Shown: positions 17,986 through 31,976 of the stretch, piece after piece | Numbering within the stretch: position 1 is the first letter of the stretch | How the letters are laid out: each line of letters opens with the position of its first letter | NCBI RefSeq assembly: GCF_007990545.2 | Contig: NZ_AP019829.2 | Coordinates: forward strand, 2,232,001 to 2,296,000 | DNA: 64,000 bases | Direction: 5' to 3' | Source of the DNA: Leptotrichia wadei | Lineage (GTDB): Bacteria > Fusobacteriota > Fusobacteriia > Fusobacteriales > Leptotrichiaceae | Program-made: the position numbers and the translations under genes | The notes under the pieces: model-generated | The model's database searches: none | The model's input: only the letters and a program-made list of their open reading frames with translations | What the model was told of the DNA's origin: nothing

Positions 17986-20172
17986 TTATAGAGGGGTATT
18001 TAAAAAAAAATCTTCAACTTCTTTTGCATTTTTCAAAGTTTCTTTTAATTCATTCACATCAGAATGATATAATTCTTTTTCTAAATTATTAATATAATTT
18101 TGCCATTCTTCTTCCATCTTATCTTTTGCAATATTAAATCCGCTTTCCGTATCATTCCAGTATTGAGTGATAGCATTGTCATATTTATATATATTTTTAT
18201 TAAACTCTTTTATTATTTTCTCAGCAATTTTTTTCTTCCAACTACTACCACTAAAGATTCCCCATATTGCTAAACCTACCAAAATAGCAGCAGCAATACC
18301 TAAAGTTATAGGTCCTCCTATTGAAGCTACAAAAGCAGTAGCTGTAGCTGTTCCTCCTGCAATGGATATTCCTAAAGCTGAAAGAATACTAACTCCTTTT
18401 GCAACTAATATATAAGCACCTAGATTTCCTAAAGTCGAAGCCCAAAAAGCTAAACCACCTAAAGTAGCAACACCTGCTAAACCACCTATAAAAGCACTTT
18501 TAAAATCAAAATTAAGGTTAATATTCATACTATTAAAGTTATCAATTTCAAGACTCTTTTGCGTTTTTAATAAGTATTCATCCATTATATTTTTAAATTT
18601 TTCAGTTGTTTTTTCCAAATTTTTTCTGTATACATCTTGGACTTCTGAACTTATATATGAACCTAATTTTTCTAAATCAGTTTTTTTATTTTTGTATTCT
18701 CTTTCATCTATTATTTTTATAATATTTTCTTCTGTTAATATTCGATTATAGTCCTCTTTAAATTTTTGTTTGGTTTCATTATCTAAATCAAAAATTTTAT
18801 TTTTAACATTTCTATTATTTTCTTCTAATAAAAACTTTCTTTTTGGTTCATTTTTCTTTATTTCTTCAAGAAGTTTAGAATAACGTTCTCTTTCATTTAT
18901 TAAACCTTCGTATTTTTGTACTTCTTTTTTCATTTTTTCTGATTCATTTTTAATATAATCTTTCGTAATATTAAATACTTTTTTTTCAAGTAATTTAGGC
19001 AAATTCTCTATTGTATTTTTTAATTCTTTTTCAAAATTTTCTCTTAAATCTTCAATATCAATTGCATATGTAAAAAATCTCTTTCTTAAATCTTTTTTTG
19101 TAAATATTTTCTTTGAATTATATGAGTATCTCTCCCAAAAAGAATCAGCGACTGTGTCAGCAAATCTATCACAACCACTATCACATATATTTTTTAAATC
19201 TGTTCTAGGATTTATATGATGAGCATGTGTTGCGACTATAAATAAATTAGACATTGGAGATAAACCCGTTCCTTCTGTTTCTTCTAAGGGTGACAACACT
19301 TCAAGCGCTTCTTTTAAATAATTAGCATCTTCAATTTGTAAAAACCCTGAGGCTTGAGATAAATATACTAAAACATCAGCTTTTAATTGTGCTTGATTTG
19401 CAGCTATATTATCACTTTCAATTCCAGCAGTAATACCAGGTATATCCAAAATATCACAGTTTTTTAAAATAGGAGAATCTACAAATAATACTGCTGAACC
19501 AACATCTTTATTATAATCATGTCCTTTTCTAACTCCATATTGAGATAATATCTCTGCATTCCCACTAGCAATTTTCCATTCTCTACAATATTTTTCATCG
19601 TACAGTCTAGTGTCATCCCACTCTGTATTTTTACCTTTTCTAAAAATCCATAGTTCATCTTCAATATAATCAGGTCTCTCTAATATATCCTTAACATAGA
19701 CAATAATAGATGTTGTAGGTGTCCAATTTGTAGGCATTTTTTCTTTACCTATTAAAGCATTAATCATAGTACTTTTTCCTGAATCTGATTTTCCAGAAAA
19801 AACAATTCTCGGCTTTCGTGTTATTCCTTCAATATTTTTTCTTAAATCTTCTATTTTACTGATATAATTTTGATTATTTTTAGGAAAAAAATCCTTGATG
19901 TAATTTATTATAGTATTTTTTATATAACGAACTTTATCCCAACAATCATTAATAGTTAGTTCATGAGGAATATCTTTTTTATAATTTGCTAGTTCATCTA
20001 ATGACTTTCCTGTCCTTTTTGCTAATACAACTAATTCTTCTAATGATATTGTATCTAAATTTTGTTCTAATCTTGAAATTCTATCTTGTCTGACACTTAT
20101 TAGTTCAGCTAATTCATTTTGTGTTAATTTTAAATAAGTTTCTCTAAAATCTTTTAAATTAAATTTTGTCAT
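17986..20172 (-). CDS. XRE-type HTH fused to a dynamin-like GTPase
   Basis: A 728-aa fusion. Residues of about 8-63 form an XRE/Cro helix-turn-helix (LTQNELAELISVRQDRISRL, ending GKSLDELANY). From about 119 there is a dynamin-superfamily GTPase domain: G1 GKSDSGKST at 127-135, a switch I threonine in NWTPTTS at 149-155, G3 DIPG at 243-246, and a FIVATHAHHI segment where the NKxD-type G4 would be. Residues of about 385-545 are charged and coiled-coil-like. A Gly/Ala-rich hydrophobic hairpin follows at about 555-645 (FIGGLAGVATLGG to LVGLAIWGIFSG), the kind of segment bacterial dynamins insert into membranes, and then a helical tail. The start follows AAAGGAGAAGTAAA. It has its own promoter and terminator, so it is monocistronic. 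Function is unknown; membrane remodelling or phage defence are inferences. Confidence 0.85.
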   Translation of the reverse strand: MTKFNLKDFRETYLKLTQNELAELISVRQDRISRLEQNLDTISLEELVVLAKRTGKSLDELANYKKDIPHELTINDCWDKVRYIKNTIINYIKDFFPKNNQNYISKIEDLRKNIEGITRKPRIVFSGKSDSGKSTMINALIGKEKMPTNWTPTTSIIVYVKDILERPDYIEDELWIFRKGKNTEWDDTRLYDEKYCREWKIASGNAEILSQYGVRKGHDYNKDVGSAVLFVDSPILKNCDILDIPGITAGIESDNIAANQAQLKADVLVYLSQASGFLQIEDANYLKEALEVLSPLEETEGTGLSPMSNLFIVATHAHHINPRTDLKNICDSGCDRFADTVADSFWERYSYNSKKIFTKKDLRKRFFTYAIDIEDLRENFEKELKNTIENLPKLLEKKVFNITKDYIKNESEKMKKEVQKYEGLINERERYSKLLEEIKKNEPKRKFLLEENNRNVKNKIFDLDNETKQKFKEDYNRILTEENIIKIIDEREYKNKKTDLEKLGSYISSEVQDVYRKNLEKTTEKFKNIMDEYLLKTQKSLEIDNFNSMNINLNFDFKSAFIGGLAGVATLGGLAFWASTLGNLGAYILVAKGVSILSALGISIAGGTATATAFVASIGGPITLGIAAAILVGLAIWGIFSGSSWKKKIAEKIIKEFNKNIYKYDNAITQYWNDTESGFNIAKDKMEEEWQNYINNLEKELYHSDVNELKETLKNAKEVEDFFLNTPL

Positions 20173-20203
20173 TTTACTTCTCCTTTACATTGTAATATTT
20201 AAA

Positions 20204-20213
20204 AAGTTAACTT
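20204..20213. promoter_or_regulatory. Palindrome between promoter and start of the HTH-dynamin gene
   Basis: AAGTTAACTT is a perfect 10-bp palindrome lying between the -10 box and the ribosome site, a classic place for a repressor operator. The encoded protein carries an XRE HTH, so autoregulation is plausible. A second inverted repeat, ATATGC-N6-GCATAT, lies upstream of the -35 box at about 20271-20288. Confidence 0.4.
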
Positions 20214-20225
20214 CTTATTTTCTGT

Positions 20226-20254
20226 ATAATATCATACAAACAAAGTTTTGTCAA
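20226..20254 (-). promoter_or_regulatory. Sigma-70 promoter of the HTH-dynamin gene
   Basis: On the minus strand, a consensus -35 TTGACA (20249-20254) and a -10 TATTAT (20226-20231) are separated by 17 bp. The -10 is about 54 bp upstream of the ATG. Confidence 0.85.
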
Positions 20255-20384
20255 TAATTTTGATAAAAAATATGCAATTTGGCATATTTATAATTTAAAA
20301 AATTGAATTTATCGTTTTAAATCTTATTTTATATCCCTAAAATGAAATATTTTAATGACATTGGAGAACATCACAAAACTTTAC

Positions 20385-20420
20385 AAAAAAAATACCCCAG
20401 CCAACGAAGACTAGAGTATC
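20385..20420 (-). terminator. Terminator of the flavin reductase gene
   Basis: On the minus strand, ATACTCTAGTC pairs with GGCTGGGGTAT (11 bp including G-U pairs) around a UUCG-containing loop, followed by TTTTTTTT. It lies about 105 bp after the flavin reductase stop codon. Confidence 0.8.
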
Positions 20421-20527
20421 TTTTTCACCTTTTTTACAATTAATTATGAATAAAAATATTTCTTTTTTCATTCAAAATTACTGCACAATCTCTATTTTTT
20501 ATTTTACAATATAAATTTACCGTTTTT

Positions 20528-21121
20528 CTAAACTTCCTGAAAATTAAAATTCAATCCCAATCTATCGCCTGTTGAGGTATATTCCCTAAATTTATAAATT
20601 AATGGTTTCCATTTTTGAGTATCAATGTGAGAATCATCCTTCATTATTTTTTCATCGACAAAAATCCCCTGTATTTCGCAGGTTACTATGGCAAACCAGT
20701 CTTTTTTTTGAACATCTGTAACTTTTGCCTCTATGTGAATTGAACACTCCTTTATTCTCACAGAATTTACCATTTCACCAGCTAGTTCAGTGAATCCTGC
20801 AATCTTAAACTTATCTTCACAATATGTATACCCAAGATTTTGCTTTACTTCTGATATTTCTGTATCGCCTGTAAATTTTTCAATTTTTTTCACACTTTCG
20901 TACAAGTTTTCATCTGGAATATTAAAAGTTACGTCCGATCCACCTTCAATATTCTTAAATCCTTTATTTCCAAATCCTATTCCCACAACTATTGATTTTC
21001 CAAGTACAAATGAAGATGATAACGGAGTTACATTGCTTTTGCCTGTTTCTTTATCCTTTGTAGTCATCAGTAATACTGGAAATCCATAATAAAACCCATT
21101 TTTTTCTAATTTTTTAAACAT
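20528..21121 (-). CDS. Flavin reductase-like domain protein
   Basis: A 197-aa FMN-binding split-barrel protein of the flavin reductase/flavoredoxin family. The core reads YGFPVLLMTTKDKETGKSNVTPLSSSF (FMN pocket), SIVVGIGFGNKGFKNI, DVTFNIPDENL and a second half with SIHIEAKVTDVQKKDWFAIVTCEI. Relatives reduce flavins or act as small redox proteins; the partner is unknown. I take the ATG at 21121 as the start, after GAGGAGTGGTAATT; a GTG three codons earlier abuts that site. It is probably a short operon with the VOC gene upstream (94 bp apart), ended by the hairpin at 20385-20420. Confidence 0.82.
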   Translation of the reverse strand: MFKKLEKNGFYYGFPVLLMTTKDKETGKSNVTPLSSSFVLGKSIVVGIGFGNKGFKNIEGGSDVTFNIPDENLYESVKKIEKFTGDTEISEVKQNLGYTYCEDKFKIAGFTELAGEMVNSVRIKECSIHIEAKVTDVQKKDWFAIVTCEIQGIFVDEKIMKDDSHIDTQKWKPLIYKFREYTSTGDRLGLNFNFQEV

Positions 21122-21215
21122 AATTACCACTCCTCAATATATGAAAATTTTTATGTACCTTCTTAGTAATTATACTCCCCAAATCTTTTTTCTCAATTTG
21201 CAAATAAATATTTTA

Positions 21216-21602
21216 TCATTCAGTTATTTCTATCAAATTCCCTTCACAATCCTCAACAACGCTCTCATAATAACCATCTCCAGTCGTCCTAGGTCCACTT
21301 AAACATTTAAATCCATCATTTATAAGTCTTTTTGTCAATTTATCAACATTTTCTTTGTTCCCAACGCTAAAAGCAAGATGGATAAAGCCTTCATTCATTA
21401 TTTTATCGTTTCTTTCCGAAAGTTCAGGACGTGACATTATTTCAAGCCGTGCTTCACTATCAGGAAAAGTTAGGAAATAAGTCTGTAATCCAGTATTTTT
21501 ATTATGATATTTCTCATTTGCCCTTGCTTCAAAATATTTCTCATAAAATTCCCTTGTTTTTTCCAAATTTTTTACATAAATTGCTACATGATTTATTTTC
21601 AT
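21216..21602 (-). CDS. VOC-fold (glyoxalase/dioxygenase superfamily) protein
   Basis: A 128-aa single-domain vicinal-oxygen-chelate protein. It begins MKINHVAIYVKNLEKTREFYEKYF, with His5 a likely metal ligand, continues through QTYFLTFPDSEARLEIMSRPEL, and ends YYESVVEDCEGNLIEITE with the usual DPDGN-like turn and a terminal Glu. It resembles small glyoxalase-like proteins, some of which are lactoylglutathione lyases, but the substrate cannot be assigned. The start is the ATG at 21602 after GAAAGGATC. Confidence 0.82.
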   Translation of the reverse strand: MKINHVAIYVKNLEKTREFYEKYFEARANEKYHNKNTGLQTYFLTFPDSEARLEIMSRPELSERNDKIMNEGFIHLAFSVGNKENVDKLTKRLINDGFKCLSGPRTTGDGYYESVVEDCEGNLIEITE

Positions 21603-21623
21603 AATTGATCCTTTCAATATTTT

Positions 21624-21788
21624 TTATTCCAATCCTTCTATTTCCTTCTCAATTTGACTTTTTCCATCAACTAAATCCCATTTTTCATAGAGTTTTTCAA
21701 TTCTTGGCATAAACATTCCAAGTAAAGGTCCAAATAGAACCATGCTAATTATCGTTCCTTCACGTAAACTCCATTCTAAATTCCTATT
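21624..21788 (-). pseudogene. C-terminal fragment of a YczE/YitT-like membrane protein
   Basis: A frame closed at 5' by a stop at 21789-21791 and ending at 21624 encodes WSLREGTIISMVLFGPLLG, then MFMPRIEKLYEKWDLV and a charged tail. The LREGTII-x(5-6)-GP pattern resembles the last transmembrane segment of YczE/YyaS-type proteins. Without the rest of the gene or an ATG it is most likely a remnant. The family call is by eye only. Confidence 0.45.
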
Positions 21789-21960
21789 TTAAAACATAAC
21801 CTCAATAGCCCCAAAATTAATAAATGTACAGGATAAAACAAATAATTCAAGATTTTATCCTGTTTTCCTCTCTCCTGTCAAGCCAACTTATAAGTAATGC
21901 TAAAGCCAATGTAAACAGTACATTATTTGAATTTAGCTGAAAAAGCACTGCCGACTGGAA
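21776..21960 (-). pseudogene. TraX-like acyltransferase-fold membrane protein, C-terminal remnant
   Basis: Two short frames on the minus strand together resemble the end of a TraX-family membrane protein: DLFQSAVLFQLNSNNVLFTL with ALALLISWLD, then after a frame change KILNYLFYPVHLLILGLLRL. The FYPVHLLIL segment is characteristic of TraX. The stop at 21776 overlaps the beginning of the YczE-like fragment, so two unrelated gene tails are butted together, as after a deletion. Confidence 0.5.
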
Positions 21961-22067
21961 CAAGTCAATCTGCCCTCATACCAATTTTCCTTTTACATTT
22001 TTATTTTTTCTAAAATTCTGATTTTAATTATTTGAAATATTAAGTTTATATCCTTTATTAGAAAAGC

Positions 22068-22107
22068 TTGTAATAAATTTGTTATTTACATAGAGTTTAG
22101 TATAAAA
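22068..22107 (+). repeat. Family 3 dispersed motif (copy 2)
   Basis: Contains ATAGAGTTTAGTATAAAAAG. The preceding AATAAATTTGTTATTTA is close to the copy near 63440-63478. It lies just downstream of the GH1 terminator. Confidence 0.5.
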
Positions 22108-22118
22108 AGTTCCACACA

Positions 22119-22154
22119 AAAGCAAAGGGGATTCGCTATTTTAAAAATCCCCTT
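22119..22154 (-). terminator. Terminator of the second GH1 gene
   Basis: AAGGGGATT (22125-22133) and AATCCCCTT (22146-22154) form a 9-bp stem, followed on the minus strand by TTGCTTTTGTG. It is 38 bp after the GH1 stop codon. Confidence 0.75.
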
Positions 22155-22191
22155 ATTTTTTACTAATTTTTTCAATAAATAATTTCAAATG

Positions 22192-23679
<1,488 letters not shown>

Positions 23680-23861
23680 TTAAAATTTTAAACTTTAGAA
23701 ATAATTCTTTATGTTAACAATACAACAGTTTTCAAAAACAATTTATAGTTTTCACTATCATTTCAAAATCAATTTAATTCTTTCAGTTTATTTCTCACAA
23801 TTTCTATTAACTTTTAGTAATAATCTATATTTTTACAATAATTTAAAATCAAAACTAAAAA

Positions 23862-23934
23862 ATAAACAAAAAAAACAAAACTAAAAGGGGAAAATATTCA
23901 TTTAGAACCATTCCCCACCATTTCAGTTTTGTCT
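23862..23934 (-). terminator. Terminator of the ylxM-TPR unit
   Basis: On the minus strand a long imperfect stem pairs AAAACTGAAATGGTGGGGAA with TTTTCCCCTTTTAGTTTT, followed by GTTTTTTTTG. It lies about 250 bp after the ylxM stop and well upstream of the GH1 start. The remaining sequence up to 23613 is AT-rich with no promoter I would defend. Confidence 0.65.
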
Positions 23935-24183
23935 AATCCAAATAGCAATAATCTAAAATTTAAAAGTTTATAATTTCACATATTCTTTACATAGTAATTA
24001 TACCCTAACTTTTTCATTTGTCAATAGAAATTTATTTTTTGTTTTCATGTTATTTAAGAAATAAAAATTTTATTTTTTTGATCTTTATAATAAACAATAT
24101 TTAGTTAACCTAATCTGAAATTTAAACTAAATTATCAAATAATTTTATTATTAAAAAATAATACTAAATATAATGTCTCTAAA

Positions 24184-24507
24184 CTATTCTGCATAATCAA
24201 AATCTTCTATTATTTTATCTAGATTCTCCATAGTAAAATTCTTTTTCAAATATTCCAATTTCTTTTTCAGTTCCTTTTCCTTTTTAAATATTCCAAGTTT
24301 ATTTTCATATTCATCCAGTTTCCGAACTCCCTTTTTTATATTATCAAAAACTGCTTGTCTCGTAACTCCACATTGCTCTGCAATTTCTGAAAGAGAACTG
24401 TTTTCTTCCAGATAAAGTTCTAAATATTCTCTCTTTTTCTTTGGAAAAAGTTCGCCATAATAGGAAAATAATACAGAATATTTTAAAAAATCATCTAATT
24501 TATCCAT
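24184..24507 (-). CDS. ylxM: YlxM/p13-family HTH protein (UPF0122)
   Basis: A 107-aa sigma-factor-like helix-turn-helix protein. SVLFSYYGELFPKKKREYLELY is the family's opening, and SSLSEIAEQCGVTRQAVFDNIKKG the HTH. In many bacteria ylxM is next to ffh and is thought to influence the signal recognition particle. Here it is instead 17 bp downstream of a TPR gene, and ffh is not in the window. The C-terminus is lysine-rich and probably coiled-coil. Confidence 0.85.
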   Translation of the reverse strand: MDKLDDFLKYSVLFSYYGELFPKKKREYLELYLEENSSLSEIAEQCGVTRQAVFDNIKKGVRKLDEYENKLGIFKKEKELKKKLEYLKKNFTMENLDKIIEDFDYAE

Positions 24508-24524
24508 ATATTTTCAAACTCCCT

Positions 24525-25418
24525 TTATTTTTTTACTTTTTTTACAATTTGTTTTTTCCATACATACTTTTCCATTTTATTTTTATCAATTTTATTTTTC
24601 ACAATTTTTATTTTTTCTAAAATTGCTTTATAATTTTCATTTTCAATTCCAAAAACATCTTTAGAAATTTTTTCACATTTTTCCAGTAATTCCAATGTCT
24701 TTTTATAATTTTTATTTTCAAAATAAGCATTTATAAAATTATTCAAAATATTTAAATAGAGATTACTGCCTTCTCCAACTCGTCTCTTTAATATTTTCAA
24801 CACTTCATCTACTATATTTTCTGCCATCTTTTTTTCATCAAGTTTCAAATAAGGCTTTACCATATTGCTCAATATAATTGCTCCCTGAATCTCACTATCT
24901 TCCAGATCCTGCAATATTATCAAACTTTTTTTTTGCCATTTCACCGAATCCTGATACCGACCATTTTCCTCATAAAAAAGCCCCAAATTATTACAAATTC
25001 CAGCAAATATATATCCATTTTGAAAATTATTTTTTTTATAAATTTTTATCGCCTTATGATATTTTTCCTCAACTTTTTCATAATTCATCATAACCCTGTA
25101 AACTTCAGCAAGATTAGCATTACAAGTCACATACGGAAGACTGTTTTCACCATAAATCTCCAAAATAATATTTTCCGCCTTCGTCAATAATCTTACCGAC
25201 TCATCAAATTTCCCCACATATTTCAACGCATTCCCCAATTCCGTCAAAATTTTCACATTTTCTTCACTCTCCTGCCCAAAAATTCTTCTAAACAACACCC
25301 TCAATTCTCTCAAAACCTCAATTTCCTTCTCAATTTCCCCATTATTCAAATACTCTTCCCTTTTCACAAGCAATTCCTGAATCCTATTTTCTTTTACTTC
25401 CTTTTCTTTTCCAGTCAT
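24525..25418 (-). CDS. Tetratricopeptide-repeat protein
   Basis: A 297-aa soluble protein made of about five TPR units of the kinesin-light-chain type: for example LTELGNALKYVGKFDESVRL, VTCNANLAEVYRVMMNYEKVEE, GICNNLGLFYEENGRYQDSV and YLNILNNFINAYFENKNYKK. There is no signal peptide and no enzymatic domain. TPRs mediate protein-protein contacts; the partner is unknown. The start ATG follows AAGGAAATTATAA. It is in one unit with ylxM. Confidence 0.8.
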   Translation of the reverse strand: MTGKEKEVKENRIQELLVKREEYLNNGEIEKEIEVLRELRVLFRRIFGQESEENVKILTELGNALKYVGKFDESVRLLTKAENIILEIYGENSLPYVTCNANLAEVYRVMMNYEKVEEKYHKAIKIYKKNNFQNGYIFAGICNNLGLFYEENGRYQDSVKWQKKSLIILQDLEDSEIQGAIILSNMVKPYLKLDEKKMAENIVDEVLKILKRRVGEGSNLYLNILNNFINAYFENKNYKKTLELLEKCEKISKDVFGIENENYKAILEKIKIVKNKIDKNKMEKYVWKKQIVKKVKK

Positions 25419-25452
25419 TTATAATTTCCTTCTTTTTAAATTTTTTTTATTT

Positions 25453-25558
25453 TATACTCAAATTTATTTTAAATTAAACCGCTAAAAATCATATGAATTT
25501 AGGAGTTGACTAAAATAGTCACAGTTTTTAAGTTCAGTTTTAAGACAGTTTTACTATA
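25453..25558 (+). repeat. Dispersed ~105-bp repeat family 2, copy R2
   Basis: Runs from TATACTCAAATTTATTTTAA through AAATTAAACC, GACTAAAATAGTCAC, TTTTTAAGTTCAGTTTTAAG to CAGTTTTACTATA. It faces copy R3 as an inverted pair about 370 bp away. Confidence 0.7.
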
Positions 25559-25925
25559 TATTCAAATCCCTTTAACAAATGTTCCCAACAACTCCATTTT
25601 TTATCGAAATAACTTATCAACAATTCAATATTAACCACTTTTTTTATTTAACTATTATATTCATCTCCATTTAAAAGCCAAAAATTACATTCTATTTATT
25701 TTTCTTTCAATCTTTTGTAAAAAATTTATAACAAATTAACTATCTAAATAAAAAATAATATTAACCTCACCATATCAATATTATTTATAATATCATAATT
25801 TTTTAAATAAATCTAATTTTTTTCCTTTAGGAAAGAGTAAAAATTTTGGAGAATGATTAAAAAAATTATATTTTTAAATAATTTAACTTTCTGTAAAATA
25901 TAATAATTAATTTCATAAATTTGAA
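25559..25925. other. AT-rich spacer between inverted repeats R2 and R3
   Basis: Nothing coding or structural is evident. It is the 367-bp interior of an inverted pair of family 2 repeats. Confidence 0.6.
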
Positions 25926-26033
25926 TATATAGTAAAACTATCTTAAAATCGAACTCAAAAACTATGACTATTTTACTTAAAACCTAAATCTATATAATTT
26001 TCAATAGTTTAATTTTAAATGGATTCGAGTATA
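25926..26033 (-). repeat. Dispersed ~105-bp repeat family 2, copy R3
   Basis: Read on minus it begins TATACTCGAATCCATTTAAA, continues AATTAAACTATTGAAAATTA, AGTAAAATAGTCATAG, TTTTTGAGTTC, and ends AGTTTTACTATATA. It is the closest match to R2 and R4. Confidence 0.7.
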
Positions 26034-26089
26034 ATTAAAAAAATATTTTATTCTATCTTTAAAAAATACACAAAAAAATTATAATAATA

Positions 26090-26116
26090 AATAAAAAAAA
26101 CTCCGCTAAGGAGAAT
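26090..26116 (-). terminator. Terminator of rRNA operon 1
   Basis: On the minus strand, TCTCC-TTAGC-GGAG is followed by a run of eight T. It lies about 37 bp after the tRNA-Asn gene. The same sequence, slightly decayed, lies at 35306-35328. Confidence 0.75.
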
Positions 26117-26152
26117 ATGACATGACAAAAATAAATTCAACAAATAAAAAAA

Positions 26153-26229
26153 TGGCGTCCCCGGTTGGACTTGAACCAACGGCCCTCTGATTAACAGTCA
26201 GATGCTCTAACCAGCTGAGCTACGGAGAC
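26153..26229 (-). tRNA. tRNA-Asn(GTT), operon 1
   Basis: 77 nt with encoded CCA. The acceptor arm GTCTCCG pairs with CGGGGAC, the anticodon stem-loop is TCTGA-CTGTTAA-TCAGA with anticodon GTT, and the T-arm is GTTGG-TTCAAGT-CCAAC. It is the last gene of the rRNA operon. Confidence 0.95.
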
Positions 26230-26245
26230 ACACATATTCAAAAAA

Positions 26246-26359
26246 GTTTGGCAACCGCCTATCTTCCCAGGACAAGTCCAAGTATTTTAGGCGCTAACAG
26301 ACTTAACTGCCGGGTTCGAAATGTTACCGGGTGTATCCCTGTCGCTATCATCACCAAAC
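26246..26359 (-). rRNA. rrf: 5S rRNA, operon 1
   Basis: About 114 nt on minus, beginning GTTTGGTGATGATAGCGACA, containing CATTTCGAACCCGGCAGTTA, and ending GGCGGTTGCCAAAC, which pairs with the 5' end. It lies between 23S and tRNA-Asn. Confidence 0.93.
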
Positions 26360-26411
26360 TGGATATATATGCTGCCTATCAAGACAATGAGAAATAAATA
26401 GCAGAAGTAAA

Positions 26412-29320
<2,909 letters not shown>

Positions 29321-29399
29321 CCAGAATAACTTTTTTTACTCCAGTTCAGTTATAATCTTTTACCTACTATTCATTTCCCATTGTCCTAAATAATAATAT

Positions 29400-29475
29400 T
29401 GGTGGAGATAAGCGGGTTCGAACCGCTGACCTCTGCCTTGCAAGGGCAGCGCTCTCCCAACTGAGCTATATCCCC
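29400..29475 (-). tRNA. tRNA-Ala(TGC) in the 16S-23S spacer
   Basis: 76 nt with CCA. GGGGATA pairs with TATCTCC, and the anticodon loop CTTGCAA gives anticodon TGC. It is present in operon 1 only. Confidence 0.95.
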
Positions 29476-29486
29476 AAGACATCTTA

Positions 29487-29564
29487 TGGTGGGCATGGCT
29501 GGACTCGAACCAGCGACCCCCTGCGTTATCAGCACAGTGCTCTAACCACCTGAGCTACACGCCC
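29487..29564 (-). tRNA. tRNA-Ile(GAT) in the 16S-23S spacer
   Basis: 78 nt with CCA. GGGCGTG pairs with CATGCCC, and the anticodon loop CTGATAA gives anticodon GAT. The variable loop counts as six bases, one more than usual, and the extra base is a G in a G-run. It is present in operon 1 only. Confidence 0.94.
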
Positions 29565-29601
29565 ATAAGATACATAAAGAAGCAGTGCTTATCGCTCCTT
29601 A

Positions 29602-31113
<1,512 letters not shown>

Positions 31114-31261
31114 AATATATTCGCATATATTTAAATTTCACCTAATTAGTCTTGACGCCATCTTTTTCAAGATGCTTGACTTGTTGATTATACACTTAAT
31201 TGCTTCTTTACATTATTAATATCTCTATTGTCCATGATACATTTTCGTATCGACAAGATAT

Positions 31262-31290
31262 ATATTATCATAAAAGGGATTGTTTGTCAA
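31262..31290 (-). promoter_or_regulatory. rRNA operon 1 promoter
   Basis: On the minus strand, TTGACA (31285-31290) and TAATAT (31262-31267) are separated by 17 bp, about 150 bp upstream of 16S. The leader between them and 16S contains a CATCTT-GAAA-AAGATG hairpin. Operon 2 has the same arrangement. Confidence 0.88.
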
Positions 31291-31299
31291 CTACTTTTT

Positions 31300-31976
31300 T
31301 GAAATTTTTTAGTGTATTGTATAATCAAGTGCAATACCTAAAACATATAAAAAAAACATAGTAAAAATAATATACTAAAAGCATTTCACCAAAGAAAAAA
31401 GTACATTCTTACTACGCAAAATAATAATGATGAAAATTTTAAATAAAGTCACCATAAATATTTTTACTTCTTCTGAAAAAAGACAAATTCAGATATACCT
31501 TAATGAAAGAAATTTTATTTGCTTTATCGCTAAATTGTTTATCAGAAACTTTTTTATTATTTTTAGAGTAGTTAAGCATAATCCAGTTCTGCAGATTGAT
31601 TCTTCGTTTTTTTAAAAAATTAACCAAAAATTAATTTTATATTTTTTTAATAATTTAAAATTAATCATTCCTTATTTTTAGGAGCTTTATATCATTTTTT
31701 GTGTATTTATTTAATTTTATTTTAATATTTAAAGATATAAAGAAATCATCATTATCAGCGCTTTATAATGGATTTAATAAAATATAAAATATACTCTAAT
31801 AATTTTAGATATATTATGATACAATATTTTAACTTAATTTACTTATTTAATAAAATTACTAGAAAAGTATTTTTAATATTATTTGAAAAAAAGAGATAAA
31901 TATTAAATACTAGTTCGTAATAAAAAATTAAATATTCAAATTAATGGGAATTATTAAAAAATGGAGGAAATGAATT
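31300..31976. other. AT-rich intergenic region upstream of the glycogen locus
   Basis: About 680 bp. Two overlapping frames of about 62 codons on opposite strands (near 31430-31627) lack ribosome sites and look like chance. I see no repeat of the families found elsewhere and no convincing RNA. Confidence 0.55.

Noticed and set aside
23862-23934. BglG/LicT-type antiterminator site before the second GH1 gene
   Set aside because: The hairpin resembles a plain terminator, lies about 250 bp upstream of the gene, and lacks the conserved RAT sequence.
31427-31627. Two overlapping ORFs of about 62 codons on opposite strands
   Set aside because: No ribosome sites and no recognisable similarity; AT-rich chance frames.
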